From Planctomycetaceae bacterium (lineage in GTDB: Bacteria; Planctomycetota; Planctomycetia; Planctomycetales; Planctomycetaceae): a stretch of 37,436 nt of DNA. Each line of letters opens with the position of its first letter. Position 1 is the first letter of the stretch. The notes beneath the pieces are model-generated. The model saw only the letters and a program-made list of their open reading frames with translations. It had not been told where the DNA came from and did not search any database. This document shows, piece by piece, positions 10,079-19,691 of this stretch. The stretch lies in the NCBI GenBank assembly GCA_029259815.1, contig JAJDEJ010000260.1, positions 1 to 37,436 on the forward strand, written 5' to 3'. The translations under genes and the position numbers were made by a program.

Positions 10079-11209
10079 ATGTCGCCCAGATCATATTGCG
10101 TGCTGCTACTCGCTGTCGGGTTGGTCCTTTTGCCGCAGACAATCCGCGGCGATGACGCGATTCCTGATATTACTGACGGACGCGCCGAGTTGACATTGTC
10201 GCCGGAGCAATGGTTGAAGGTTGATGAATCAGTCGACCAGGCTCTGGAGTTTCTGATCACGCAACAGGGGCGAAACGGAGCCTTCAACACAGTCGACACC
10301 GGTCAACCTGGTGTGACTGCTTTGTGCGTGTTGGCATTTCTGTCGCGCGGACATGTACCAGGAGAGGGGCCGTACGGCACAGCGATCAGTCGAGCGATCG
10401 ACTTTGTGTTGTCCAGGCAGCGAGGAGACGGACTGCTGTTCGATCTGCCAATCGGTCCGTGGCGGCATAGTTCCGCCGCACATACTGGGATCTACAATCA
10501 CGCCATCGCCGGATTGATGCTGACGGAGGTCTACGGTATGGGGGCTCTGGAGCAACAAGAGCGGATTCGCTTGGGCATCATGAAGGCCTGCGATTTCACA
10601 CTCAAACATCAGAGCCGGTTCAATCGCAATCGGCAGGAACAGGGTGGCTGGCGGTATCTAAAACTATCCGACCATCGCAGTGACGCGGATCTGTCGATCA
10701 CGTCATGGCAGCTGCTGTTTCTGCGTTCCGCCAGGAACGCAGAGTTTGAGGTTCCTGAAAAGGCCATTAACGACGCGATGGATTACGTTGAACGTTGTTT
10801 CGACCCCAACCGAGGCACATTTATCTATTGCATTGTGTCTGGACGCTGGGAGACACCCGCCATGGCTGGTGCCGGAATTGTCTCACTCGCGATGGGAGGT
10901 CGGCACGACTCCAAGGAGGCTCGCGGCGCGGGGCAATGGATGGCGAGACAACGATTTGACCGCTACCACGGGGTATCCCGCTATCACTACAGTGCCTACT
11001 ACTGCAGTCAAGCGGCGTTTCAACTGGGGGCCGACTATTGGTCTTCGTTCTATCCACCCCTCATGAATGCACTCATTGATAATCAACGCCCCGACGGCTC
11101 TTGGAACAGCGAGCGGCAGGATTCTCAGTACGGCAACGCCTACTCGACGGCCCTCAGCGTTTTGACGCTGACTCCGCCGTATCAGATCCTTCCGATTTAT
11201 CAAAGATGA
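10079..11209 (+). CDS. Secreted prenyltransferase/squalene oxidase-repeat protein
   Basis: A 376-residue protein with a signal peptide (about 1-24) and an alpha/alpha-toroid of the terpene cyclase/prenyltransferase-like type. Repeat signatures include QGRNGAF...GVTALCVLAF near residues 63-85, IYNHAIAGLMLTEVYG near 140, GGWRY...DADLSITSWQLLFL near 190-215 and DGSWNSE...YSTALSVLTL near 338-360. Authentic squalene-hopene cyclases are longer (over 600 residues) and cytoplasmic-facing, so this is more likely one of the short exported toroid proteins found in planctomycetes, of unknown function. The gene ends ten bases before the second palindromic element. Confidence 0.8.
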   Translation: MSPRSYCVLLLAVGLVLLPQTIRGDDAIPDITDGRAELTLSPEQWLKVDESVDQALEFLITQQGRNGAFNTVDTGQPGVTALCVLAFLSRGHVPGEGPYGTAISRAIDFVLSRQRGDGLLFDLPIGPWRHSSAAHTGIYNHAIAGLMLTEVYGMGALEQQERIRLGIMKACDFTLKHQSRFNRNRQEQGGWRYLKLSDHRSDADLSITSWQLLFLRSARNAEFEVPEKAINDAMDYVERCFDPNRGTFIYCIVSGRWETPAMAGAGIVSLAMGGRHDSKEARGAGQWMARQRFDRYHGVSRYHYSAYYCSQAAFQLGADYWSSFYPPLMNALIDNQRPDGSWNSERQDSQYGNAYSTALSVLTLTPPYQILPIYQR

Positions 11210-11218
11210 GCTGGGTTA

Positions 11219-11354
11219 ATGAGTCGGTTTCAAAACCGGTATTTGTGAGGGTGGCAGGGTCAGGAGCGAAGCGGATGGCCCTGCAATCACCAGTCCGGGC
11301 CTTCCCATTGGTCAGACTCGGCCACCCCTGTGAATGGTTTTGAAACGGCTTCAT
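11219..11354 (-). repeat. Palindromic intergenic element, copy 2 (136 bp), inverted relative to copy 1
   Basis: The ends form an imperfect inverted repeat (19 bases at 11219-11237 against 11336-11354, 16 matching). Arms GGGTGGC (11249-11255) and GCCACCC (11321-11327) span 79 bp, exactly as in copy 1. On the minus strand GACCAATGGGA lies 14 bases from the arm start, as in copy 1. The 37-bp block 11248-11284 is identical to copy 1 in reverse orientation. It sits between the toroid protein gene and the dus gene, which converge on it. Confidence 0.85.
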
Positions 11355-11367
11355 CTCTGAACCGGTG

Positions 11368-12447
11368 TCATGCGGTGTTACATGCCTGTGTTTCGTCCAC
11401 CTGCGGATATTGGCCTATGCGGTCGTCCGAGTACCAGCGGTCAATGACGGCTTGCCAGTCGTCCGGCGTCTTAACCGCAACGAAGGCGTCTCTAACTGGG
11501 GATTGGTCAGGATGAAGACGGGCATACTTGATGCAGAACTTCTTCATCTGACCGACGCAACGGGATTCTCCGTAGCACTCCTCAGCGAGTGCGTAGTGTT
11601 CTCGGAGGACGTGACCCTGTTCTCGCACACTCGGTGGTGCAGGCAGCGGCTTGCCGTTTCGCAGGGCCTCAAATTGGGCAAAGATCCACGGATTACCAAT
11701 CGCTCCTCGGGCGATCGAGACGCCGTCAACACCTGTTTCGGTCATCATCCGAACACAGGCTTCAGCGGAAAACAAGTCGCCGCTACCAATGATGGACTTT
11801 GAACCGGCATGGGCCTTGACCTCCTTGAGGAACTCCCAACGACTGGGACCTTTGTACTTTTGTTCGACCGTTCGACCGTGCACCGTGATGGCGGCGATGC
11901 CTCGAGCGAAAGCGCCGTCGAGAATGGAGAAGAAGCGGTCGCGGCTCTCCGGTGAGTCGTCGATGCCGCGGCGCATCTTGAGCGTGACGGGAATCTGTGG
12001 GGGGACCGCGTCTCGGACACGGGCCACGATGTCCAGGGCGATGGTCGGCTGGCTGAGGTGATAGCCACCGCGACAACTGCCCATGGCCGACTTCACGGGA
12101 CACCCGAAATTGATGTCAATCACGTCAAAGCCGGCTTCCACGAGAATGCGGGCTGCCGGAGCGAATCGCTGCGGGTCGCTGCCCATCAGCTGACCGCCGA
12201 CCGGGTGATCTTCATCGGTCACACGTAAGTGGTGGGCCGTTCGTGTTCGGCCTTTCCGGTGCTGGCGAACGAATTCTTCGAGCATGACTTCTGCAATGGT
12301 GTATGACGCACCCATCCGCCGGGCGATTGTCCGCATGGGCCAGTCGCTGTAACCGGACAGAGCCGCCTGAACAGCTGGACTGGCCAACTTCACCTGACCA
12401 ATGCGGAGCGGACGCATGACAGAGTCCGGGACATCAACAGACAACAT
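11368..12447 (-). CDS. dus: tRNA-dihydrouridine synthase
   Basis: An FMN-dependent Dus enzyme that reduces uridine to dihydrouridine in the tRNA D-loop. From the ATG at 12447 it is 359 residues, close to the family's usual 310-350. Motifs: ASPAVQAALSGYSDWPMR at the N terminus, GGQLMGSDP, DVIDINFGC116P with the catalytic cysteine, K157 in VTLKMRRG, H190 in ITVHGRT, and GSGDLFS followed by GVSIARGAIGNPW for FMN phosphate binding. The frame is open further upstream to 12666, but that stretch looks non-coding and would overlap the divergent acetyltransferase; an ATG at 12417 is also possible. Which of the Dus subfamilies it belongs to was not resolved. Confidence 0.92.
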   Translation of the reverse strand: MLSVDVPDSVMRPLRIGQVKLASPAVQAALSGYSDWPMRTIARRMGASYTIAEVMLEEFVRQHRKGRTRTAHHLRVTDEDHPVGGQLMGSDPQRFAPAARILVEAGFDVIDINFGCPVKSAMGSCRGGYHLSQPTIALDIVARVRDAVPPQIPVTLKMRRGIDDSPESRDRFFSILDGAFARGIAAITVHGRTVEQKYKGPSRWEFLKEVKAHAGSKSIIGSGDLFSAEACVRMMTETGVDGVSIARGAIGNPWIFAQFEALRNGKPLPAPPSVREQGHVLREHYALAEECYGESRCVGQMKKFCIKYARLHPDQSPVRDAFVAVKTPDDWQAVIDRWYSDDRIGQYPQVDETQACNTA

Positions 12448-12550
12448 CTCAGCCACGGAGTTTGACCCATCGCCCCGGTGCAGTAGACTTGTGACTGATG
12501 TTGTCTTGGTCTCCACAGTGAATTGGCTCCCATTGAACTGATGGCCCTCT

Positions 12551-13126
12551 ATGCCGACAAAGTACTTCAAACGGCTGCGGATGGAAATCAATCTCCGTCG
12601 GACCGCGCTCCCGGAGCCGACGCTGCCGGAGGGGTACGAATGGCGAGATTGGCATCCAGTGCTCACCGAAGCTCACTCGTTAGCGAAGTGGCAGAGTTTT
12701 GACGGCGAGTTGGATGGACAACTCTTTGCCTCGCTGAGTAACCTGCCAGGTTGCCGAAGGTTGATGAGCGACATCTCCTTGCGCCGTGGGTTTGTGCCGC
12801 AGGCAACATGGCTGATCGTTCAGCCAGCAACCGAGTTTCGCACAATCACGCCGTGTGCAACGATTCAGGGCGTGACCCGGGGTTGGTGGACGGGCTCCAT
12901 CCAGAATGTGGGCGTGGTCCCAGAGCATCGCGGTCTTGGTCTGGGGCAGGCGCTGGTCGTGCAATCGTTGCTGGGGTTCCGAACAAGAGGCCTCAAACGG
13001 GTCTTTCTGCAGGTGACCGCAGAGAATAGTCCGGCTGTCGAGTTGTACACCCGAATCGGATTCCATCACACACGGACGACGTACAAGGAGGTCGTCCGAC
13101 CAGCGGCAGAGTTGGTTGCCAGCTAG
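12551..13126 (+). CDS. GNAT-family N-acetyltransferase
   Basis: A 191-residue protein with a C-terminal GNAT domain. The acetyl-CoA pyrophosphate-binding motif A is clear: IQNVGVVPEHRGLGLGQAL at about residues 117-135 (the R/Q-x-x-G-x-G/A pattern is RGLGLG). It is followed by the motif B segment NSPAVELYTRIGFHHTRT. The N-terminal 80 residues are less conserved and probably form the acceptor site. The gene diverges from dus across about 100 bases and is followed by the M16 peptidase pair. The substrate is unknown. Confidence 0.88.
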   Translation: MPTKYFKRLRMEINLRRTALPEPTLPEGYEWRDWHPVLTEAHSLAKWQSFDGELDGQLFASLSNLPGCRRLMSDISLRRGFVPQATWLIVQPATEFRTITPCATIQGVTRGWWTGSIQNVGVVPEHRGLGLGQALVVQSLLGFRTRGLKRVFLQVTAENSPAVELYTRIGFHHTRTTYKEVVRPAAELVAS

Positions 13127-13208
13127 GGCCATGACCCTGTTGAAGCGACCACTGCGTTCTGCCATACTCGCTCGCTCACATCGTCCTCCCCGATTCTCCT
13201 CGCCACCG

Positions 13209-14456
13209 ATGGCCGACCAACTCGTTCAATCTCACCAACTCGACAACGGATTGACGCTGCTTGTTGAACCAATGCGTGCCGTGCAGTCGGCTGCTTTCTC
13301 GTTGTCGGTCCCTGCGGGGGTCGTGTACGAGGAAGAGGGGTTGAACGGTTCGTCCGCCGTGCTCTGCGACCTCATGATGCGAGGAGCGGGCGACCTCGAC
13401 ACACGTGCTCTCTCGGACCGGCTGGACCGGTTAGGGCTGCAGCGGGGTGAATCGGTCGGTTGGAACCACATGTCATTGAGTGGAGCGACGCTGGCGGAGA
13501 ATCTCATCCCGGCTCTGGAGTTGTATGCGGACATCGTTCAGCGTCCGCAACTCCCCGAGGACGAGTTCGCACCCGTTGTTGCGGGGGTTCAACAGTCCTT
13601 ACGAGCGACCGAAGATGAACCCCGACAGAAGGTGATTATCGAGCTTCGACAGAGATGCTATGACGCTCCCTGGGGACGTCCCACCGATGGCAGCCTCGCC
13701 CATCTCGCAAGCATCTCGCTGGAGTCAGTTCGCGCCCTCTACGAACGGAGTATGAGGCCCAATGGTGCGATTCTTGGTATCGCAGGGAACGTTGACTTCG
13801 ACGATGTGTGTGAGGCCGTTGTCTCCGCTTTTGAGGGTTGGGAGGCGGGCCCAGCCGTTCCCATCGTTCGCGGGGAACGGGGGCTGCGACATGATCACAT
13901 TCCATCCGACTCGAATCAGACACATATCGGCCTCGCGTATGATGCGGTCCCTTATCGGGATGAGGACTACTATGCGGCATGGGCGGCTGTCAGCGTGCTC
14001 AGCGGCGGCAGCAGTTCGCGACTGTTCACCGAGGTCCGAGAACGACGGGGCCTTTGCTACTCCGTCTACGCAACGCTCAACTCACTTCTCGAAGAGGGAC
14101 GCGTCCTCGCTTATGCAGGGACTACTCCCGAACGGGCACAGGAGACGCTCGATGTCACCGTGCAAGAGATTCGTAAGTTGACTGAAGGAATCGAAGAAGC
14201 AGAACTCGATCGAGTGAAGGCTGGAGCAAAGAGTGCTCTCATCATGCAGCAGGAGTCGACAGGTTCACGAGCATCGTCGATGGTGCGAGACTGGTTTCAT
14301 TTGCGACGCACGGTGCCGTTGGAGGAAGTGCATCGCCGCATCGACAGTCTGACCGTCAACGACGTGCTGCGATATGTCCGTGAGCACCCGGCACTCGACT
14401 TGACGTTGCTGACCATCGGTCCGGAAGCATTGGAGGTTCCCGATGTCGTTTCATAA
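13209..14456 (+). CDS. M16-family peptidase-like subunit lacking the zinc motif
   Basis: A 415-residue M16 (insulinase/processing peptidase) protein from the ATG at 13209; in-frame starts at 13131 (ATG) and 13116 (TTG) would add a basic extension. Where active members have HxxEH this protein reads [16 protein letters not shown], so the first His, the Glu and the second His are replaced by Ala, Cys and Asp. It keeps the C-terminal-type segment [20 protein letters not shown] found in non-catalytic partner subunits. It overlaps the next gene by 14 bases, which implies translational coupling and a heterodimer, as in M16B peptidases with one active and one inactive chain. Confidence 0.9.
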   Translation: MADQLVQSHQLDNGLTLLVEPMRAVQSAAFSLSVPAGVVYEEEGLNGSSAVLCDLMMRGAGDLDTRALSDRLDRLGLQRGESVGWNHMSLSGATLAENLIPALELYADIVQRPQLPEDEFAPVVAGVQQSLRATEDEPRQKVIIELRQRCYDAPWGRPTDGSLAHLASISLESVRALYERSMRPNGAILGIAGNVDFDDVCEAVVSAFEGWEAGPAVPIVRGERGLRHDHIPSDSNQTHIGLAYDAVPYRDEDYYAAWAAVSVLSGGSSSRLFTEVRERRGLCYSVYATLNSLLEEGRVLAYAGTTPERAQETLDVTVQEIRKLTEGIEEAELDRVKAGAKSALIMQQESTGSRASSMVRDWFHLRRTVPLEEVHRRIDSLTVNDVLRYVREHPALDLTLLTIGPEALEVPDVVS

Positions 14457-15672
14457 ACATCACCTCGACAATGGCCTGCCGATCATCGCCGAGTTGAGCG
14501 ATGAGGTTTTCAGTTCAGCTGTCGGGTTTTTCGTCCGCACGGGGTCACGTGACGAGACACCGGACGTGGCGGGTGTGAGCCACTTCCTCGAGCACATGGT
14601 CTTCAAGGGGACAAGCAAGTACACAGCCGACGACGTGAACCGCATCTTTGATGAGATCGGTGCCAAGTACAACGCCTCAACCAGCGAAGAAGTGACACTC
14701 TTCTATGCCGCCGTCTTGCCGGAATACCTGCCGCGCGCGTTTGAGTTGCTGGCGTCACTGATGCAACCGACGCTGCGGGGCGAAGACTTTGACATGGAAA
14801 AGCAGGTGATCCTCGAAGAAATCCTGATGTACGAAGATATGCCGACATTCACGGCGTACGAGAAGGTGATGGGGGCTCACTTTACCGATCATCCACTCGG
14901 TAACAGCATCCTCGGTTCGAACGAGAGTATTACTGATTTGACCGTCGAGCAGATGCGGGCTTATCACGCCAGCCGCTATCAAACAGCCAACATCACTCTC
15001 GCCGTCGCAGGACGCGCATCGTGGGAGGAAGTGCTTAGGCTTGCTGAGCGCCACTGCGGCGATTGGCCACAGGGCATTCCAGAGCGGAGAACAGACGAGG
15101 CTGAGGCGGAAGGTCAGCTTGTCGTCTTTCCGCGTGAGGGCAGCCTGCAACAGCACGTCATGCAGATGGCTGCCGCGCCTGCGGCTACGGATGATCTCCG
15201 CTATGCAGCTGACCTGCTCTCGGTCATCGTGGGTGACGACGCGGGGAGTCGACTGTACTGGGAACTCGTTGATCCGGGTCACGCAGAGGCGGCTGAAATT
15301 GGCTACAACGAGTACGATGGCAGCGGCACCTGGATGTCCTACCTCAGCTGCGCCCCCGAAGAAACGCTGACGAACTTGGGCCGCATTCAGGCGGTCTTCG
15401 AGCGGGTCAATCAGGAGGGCGTGAGCAAAGAGGAGATCGAGCAGGCACGCAACAAGGTTCTCTCCCGCATCGTCCTGCGGAGCGAACGCCCCATGGGCCG
15501 TCTCGGGTCGCTGGGAAGCAACTGGGTCTACCGCAACGAATACCGTTCGGTGACCGACGACCTCGCCGCTTATCGAGCCATCACGCCGGACGACATCAAG
15601 CGACTGCTGGAGCGATACCCGCTGGGGCAAACAACAACGGTCGCGGTTGGACCACTTGAAGCACTCGCTTGA
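14443..15672 (+). CDS. M16-family zinc metallopeptidase, catalytic subunit
   Basis: A 409-residue M16B peptidase with the inverted zinc motif H47-F-L-E50-H51 in [14 protein letters not shown], and the third ligand in [11 protein letters not shown] (E125 or E126). The C-terminal half has the usual inactive M16 fold, with [16 protein letters not shown]. The size fits mitochondrial-processing-peptidase-like bacterial enzymes. No signal peptide is visible, so it is probably cytoplasmic or exported by a partner-dependent route. The ATG lies inside the end of the upstream inactive subunit gene. Its stop is only six bases from that of the converging 1268-residue protein gene. Confidence 0.93.
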   Translation: MSFHKHHLDNGLPIIAELSDEVFSSAVGFFVRTGSRDETPDVAGVSHFLEHMVFKGTSKYTADDVNRIFDEIGAKYNASTSEEVTLFYAAVLPEYLPRAFELLASLMQPTLRGEDFDMEKQVILEEILMYEDMPTFTAYEKVMGAHFTDHPLGNSILGSNESITDLTVEQMRAYHASRYQTANITLAVAGRASWEEVLRLAERHCGDWPQGIPERRTDEAEAEGQLVVFPREGSLQQHVMQMAAAPAATDDLRYAADLLSVIVGDDAGSRLYWELVDPGHAEAAEIGYNEYDGSGTWMSYLSCAPEETLTNLGRIQAVFERVNQEGVSKEEIEQARNKVLSRIVLRSERPMGRLGSLGSNWVYRNEYRSVTDDLAAYRAITPDDIKRLLERYPLGQTTTVAVGPLEALA

Positions 15673-15678
15673 ACGGTG

Positions 15679-18600
15679 CTATTTTGATTTCTTTCTGCGA
15701 TTGATTTCGCGTTGGTAAGCCTCAGTCGCATCACGACGTCGGGCTGGAGGTCTGCGTTGGGGGCCAGCGAATCCGCCGGTTGACTCCCTCGGCCCATCGC
15801 CTCCGTCACGAGCGGTTCCGGTCGAATCGAATTCGAGATTTCTCAGCGTCTCATTAAACTGTTGCCGTCTCGCCTTGGCTTCCGGCGAGTTGTCTTCGCC
15901 CGTATCTGCGAGCCGTTGTTTCAATCGCTGTGTGAATTCCTGCAATTGGTCATCGGTCACGCCAAGTTCCTCCCGGAGTGCCGGATCGATCTCTCCCCGT
16001 TGGAGTTGCTCTTCCAACCGCTTGAGGACCAGATTGGCCGCCTTGCGTTTGCTCTCCAGATCGGGACTGTCGCCCTGAATGTTGTCAGCGGTGCCTTCAC
16101 CTCCCTCTCCGGGGCCGGCATCACCGGGCGCGTTCCCTTCTCCTGCTCCGCCGGGAGTGGAGCCTTCGGTCCCTGAGGGAGCCATATTGCCGCCGCCATT
16201 GCCGGCCCGTGTCGACTCGCCACCGCTGCTCTGTCCCTGACCAGGAGACTCCGGTTGGCCAGCCCCCTGTTGAGGCCCACCTGCAGATTCTCCTTCGGAG
16301 CCTCCCCCCTTGGCACCGCCCCCTTCACTGCCGCCCGGTTGTTCTCCTCCGGCTTGCTCACCACCACCTTGAGGACTTCCTCCCTCTTGCTCGCCGCCGG
16401 GTTGCTGCTCACCCTCAGGCGGTTCACCTCCTTCGTTGGCCGATTTCCCTTCGCCAGACTGCTCTCCTTCACCACCCGCTTGTCCTTCTTGGGGAGTCCC
16501 CTCGTTCCCTCCGGGCATCGGTTGACCTTCACCCGGTGTCTGGTCACCCGGCGGTTGTCCCTTTTCGGCAGACGGGGGCTTCTCGCCCGTCGCGTCACCG
16601 GGCGGTGCCGAGTCGGATGGCTCTTTTGGCGTCCCTTGGTGGGGACCACTCGGTCGTTTCTGGCTCTCAGAGGGAGACTTCGATGTTCCCGGCGGAGTAT
16701 TCCCCTGGTCCCCCTGTGGAGGCATAGGGGACCGAGAATCACCCGGCTCGCCATTCGGTTGGTCGCCCGCTGGCTTTGCCCCCTCTGCTGGATCACCACT
16801 CATGGGATCGCTGGCGGGAGACGGGTCGCCTTCGGTGCCATCGGGAGTCGGGCGGGAGTTCTCACTTTCACCTTGATTGCCTGGCTGCCCTGAATTGGGT
16901 TTACCAGCCTTAGGTTCACCGGGCATTGGATCACCCGGCTGAGCGTCATTGGATGGTGTCGGCTCTCCTTCGGCTCCTGATGGTTCAGTCGAGTTGCTTT
17001 CACTCCCCGGTGAGGGCGACGACTCGGTCTCCGTCGGCTCTCCACCGGCTGTCTCTCCCTCACGAACCGGAGGGTTCTCCGACATGGACTCCGAAGGGTC
17101 AGCGCCTTGTGGGGGACCATCGCCCGAATTCTCACTCTGAGGATCGGACGGAGACGTCCCCGAATTGGGATCGGACTGTGAATCGTCGTTCGTGCTGGAG
17201 GGACTCTGGGACGAAGAAGACTCTCCCTCTTGAGACGACCGCTCTCCAGCTTCGCCGCTTTGCGATTCACTCGACTCGCCTGTCGCATCCTCGGGGGCCG
17301 ACTCCTCACGCTCTGTGGAACGATCACCCGGCTCGGGCGAGTCGCCTCGCGGTTGTTGTTCTCCTCGCTGCCTTTCAGCGTTCTCCTGGGCTGAATTCTC
17401 CTGGTCCGGGTTGTTCTGCTGACGCTGACGTTCCTCTTTCATCAATCGTTCGAGCACTTCCTCGAACGGAGCCTCTTCTTCCCCCTCCTGACCACCCTGC
17501 CCTGGCTGCTTCGACTGCTGTTCACCAGCCCCATCCGACTCTTCTCCCGATTGACGCTCTTGCCCCTCGCCGGAACCCTGTTTCTGCTGTTGCTGATCGC
17601 CGGACTCACCGGACTCGCCGCCCGATTGTTCGCCGGCTTCACTCGGCTCACCGGCCTCGGTCGGCTGAGACTCCGCCTGCTCACCCTGCTGTGGCTCGTC
17701 ATTCGATGGTGGAGGAGGCGTTTCGCCATCTTCTTCGTCATCAGCAGGCGGAGGTGACCCTTGACCGTCCCTTGGTTGCTGCCCCTCCTCTGCCAATTGA
17801 TCGTCGATCTGTTGCTGATCCTCTTCCAACTGTTGCTGCACCTCCTCTGGGGTGGCGGCTTCAACGATCGTAATCCTCAGCGTTTTGGTAAACTTCTGGT
17901 TAAAGTTCCGATTGTCGAATGGTTGAAGGTTGTCACGAGCTTCCAATTTGTAGGTCAGTAAGTCCCCCGGGCTGAGTACCAACTCGCTGAGATCAAAGTT
18001 GAAGATTCCGCTAACCGATCGTCGCTCAGGCGGCGCTTCGAACAGACGAGGTGCCTGTGGGAGTCTTTCGCCGTTCTGCTCGAGGTGGAGGACAATCGTC
18101 CGCAATTTGAAGTCGTCACTCGCAGCAAATCGCAGAGGGACGACCGCATTCGCCGGGCGCTCGATGTCTGTCGTGGGATGTAAAAGGTCGATCTCTGGTC
18201 GATCATCCGCAGTGATCTTGATGGGATACAGTGTGGGGTTGGGGTCTTCCTCACCCGCGTCGTTGCGGCAGAGGATGTGATAGAAGTTCGGCTTTGTGCC
18301 ATCGCTGCGAAACTTCAGTCGCAGCGTCACACTCAACTGGGTGCCATTCTCAATGTTGACTGGGAACTCTTCGGCCTTGTTGGAAATGTCTTCTGTGTCC
18401 GAATACCTGAGCAGCGCCGATGTGATCGGCATATTCGCGGTGGCTCGCACCGTCACTTCCGTCCCCTCGTAGGCGTCAATCGCCCCTCCGACTTGTGTCC
18501 GATTTCTGAACTGCATGTAGTCCGGGAAGTCGTACTGCACCTCTTCAACTGTCGCGGACGGCGGCTGCTTGACCGTGACCGTGTACGATGAACTCGTCGC

Positions 18601-19485
18601 GTCACCAGCGACCACGCGGTACGTCAGATTCTGCAAAACGCCGCGACCGTTCTCGCCCGTGATGATGCCGCGATACTGCCGCAGTCCTTCGTCCGTCTCT
18701 CGCATGGCGATCGGCTCGTCGACCAGACGATTGTCACTCGTCGAGTACAGCAGCGTGACTTCGTCTGGCATCTCTCCCGAGAGATCGGCCGTCACTTCCA
18801 GCTGAGACCGCGCCAAGACTTCCACATCTCCTGGCTGAACACGATTGATCTCCGTCCGAGTATCGACAGCCACCGATGCTGCCGGCAGCAAAGCACGCCA
18901 CAAGGAGTTGGACAGATTCTTGGGTGAAAACACCGTGTACAAACAGGTGACGACGACCAACCCCAGCAGCACGTAGGACAGGCGCATCAACAGCCGGCGA
19001 TCGACCGCCTGCTCGACGTCCATGTGTGTCAGTCCGAGACCGGCTCGCTTCTCTAGCACAGCGCGGATCTCAGGCGACACCTCACGACCCGCCCGTTTGA
19101 GGTCGACCAGCGTCACCAGCGTGCTGCGAAACTCCGGCTCCGCATCTTCAATCTCTCTCGCTGCATACAAAGCCGAGACCTTGCGGAAGTACGGCAGCAC
19201 CAATTTCCAGACGCACCAGCCACTCAGTACCGTCACGAGCAGACCGAGAAGGACGAACCGCATGCCTCGACCGAACCCACCGTCGATGATCCAGTGATCG
19301 AACAACGCGAACACGAGTACGTACGCCAGCACAGCCGTCGACCCGCCGACGAGGGCGGTCAACAGATCGTTGGTCTTGATGCCCGCGCGGGTCTTCTGCA
19401 CCTGAAAGTCGATGAACTCGTCATAATCGACATACTTGGACGAATCCGACGGCGGAACCTGCGTTGCGGTCGACATGGCAGCCAT
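15679..19485 (-). CDS. Large membrane protein with DUF4175-like N-terminal region and long low-complexity tail
   Basis: A 1268-residue protein. Hydrophobic segments lie at about 41-63, 76-98 and 166-186; residues 190-540 form beta-rich, Ig-like or DUF4175-like extracytoplasmic sequence (for example VEEVQYDFPDYMQF and YPIKITADDRPEIDLLHP). From about 545 to 1135 the protein is almost entirely Gly, Ser, Pro, Glu, Gln and Asp, beginning with a Gln/Glu-rich coiled-coil-like stretch EEVQQQLEEDQQQIDDQL. The last 130 residues are helical and end in a very basic tail. In planctomycetes such proteins often accompany MoxR ATPases and VWA proteins, but none are seen here. A second ATG three codons in (19476) is equally possible. 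A structural or wall-associated role is a guess. Confidence 0.85.
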   Translation of the reverse strand: MAAMSTATQVPPSDSSKYVDYDEFIDFQVQKTRAGIKTNDLLTALVGGSTAVLAYVLVFALFDHWIIDGGFGRGMRFVLLGLLVTVLSGWCVWKLVLPYFRKVSALYAAREIEDAEPEFRSTLVTLVDLKRAGREVSPEIRAVLEKRAGLGLTHMDVEQAVDRRLLMRLSYVLLGLVVVTCLYTVFSPKNLSNSLWRALLPAASVAVDTRTEINRVQPGDVEVLARSQLEVTADLSGEMPDEVTLLYSTSDNRLVDEPIAMRETDEGLRQYRGIITGENGRGVLQNLTYRVVAGDATSSSYTVTVKQPPSATVEEVQYDFPDYMQFRNRTQVGGAIDAYEGTEVTVRATANMPITSALLRYSDTEDISNKAEEFPVNIENGTQLSVTLRLKFRSDGTKPNFYHILCRNDAGEEDPNPTLYPIKITADDRPEIDLLHPTTDIERPANAVVPLRFAASDDFKLRTIVLHLEQNGERLPQAPRLFEAPPERRSVSGIFNFDLSELVLSPGDLLTYKLEARDNLQPFDNRNFNQKFTKTLRITIVEAATPEEVQQQLEEDQQQIDDQLAEEGQQPRDGQGSPPPADDEEDGETPPPPSNDEPQQGEQAESQPTEAGEPSEAGEQSGGESGESGDQQQQKQGSGEGQERQSGEESDGAGEQQSKQPGQGGQEGEEEAPFEEVLERLMKEERQRQQNNPDQENSAQENAERQRGEQQPRGDSPEPGDRSTEREESAPEDATGESSESQSGEAGERSSQEGESSSSQSPSSTNDDSQSDPNSGTSPSDPQSENSGDGPPQGADPSESMSENPPVREGETAGGEPTETESSPSPGSESNSTEPSGAEGEPTPSNDAQPGDPMPGEPKAGKPNSGQPGNQGESENSRPTPDGTEGDPSPASDPMSGDPAEGAKPAGDQPNGEPGDSRSPMPPQGDQGNTPPGTSKSPSESQKRPSGPHQGTPKEPSDSAPPGDATGEKPPSAEKGQPPGDQTPGEGQPMPGGNEGTPQEGQAGGEGEQSGEGKSANEGGEPPEGEQQPGGEQEGGSPQGGGEQAGGEQPGGSEGGGAKGGGSEGESAGGPQQGAGQPESPGQGQSSGGESTRAGNGGGNMAPSGTEGSTPGGAGEGNAPGDAGPGEGGEGTADNIQGDSPDLESKRKAANLVLKRLEEQLQRGEIDPALREELGVTDDQLQEFTQRLKQRLADTGEDNSPEAKARRQQFNETLRNLEFDSTGTARDGGDGPRESTGGFAGPQRRPPARRRDATEAYQREINRRKKSK
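16085..17850 (-). repeat. Low-complexity coding region rich in G/S/P/E/Q
   Basis: This part of the large membrane protein gene encodes roughly 590 residues dominated by Gly, Ser, Pro, Glu and Gln in irregular motifs such as GEPGDS, SQPTEAGEP and GGEQPGGSEGG. The composition leaves the opposite strand and other frames open over hundreds of bases (for example plus-strand 16926-17873), which creates spurious open frames. No exact long tandem period was found by eye. Confidence 0.8.
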
Positions 19486-19691
19486 TGGTCTGGGAATTCA
19501 CGGATAAGACAGCCGCACGAACGACATCATACAACCGTCTTTCCTATTCTATTCGACAGGGAGCGTGTGTGTATATTGCCGAACAAGGATCGTCGAGCGA
19601 AATGCCGCAGAGTCACGACAGCTCCACCATTCGTAACGACTCTGCATGATCCCGTTGGCGTCAGCAGGAGCACGTCACTTGGGAGATGGGA

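Noticed and set aside
12448-12666. N-terminal extension of the dus gene
   Set aside because: The frame is open, but the sequence lacks the Dus N terminus, overlaps the divergent acetyltransferase start and has no ribosome binding site.
14755-15630. 291-codon open minus-strand frame
   Set aside because: It is antisense to the catalytic M16 gene, which has a clear zinc motif.
16926-17873. 315-codon open plus-strand frame rich in Pro, Arg and Ser
   Set aside because: It is antisense to the low-complexity part of the 1268-residue protein, where biased composition removes stop codons on both strands.
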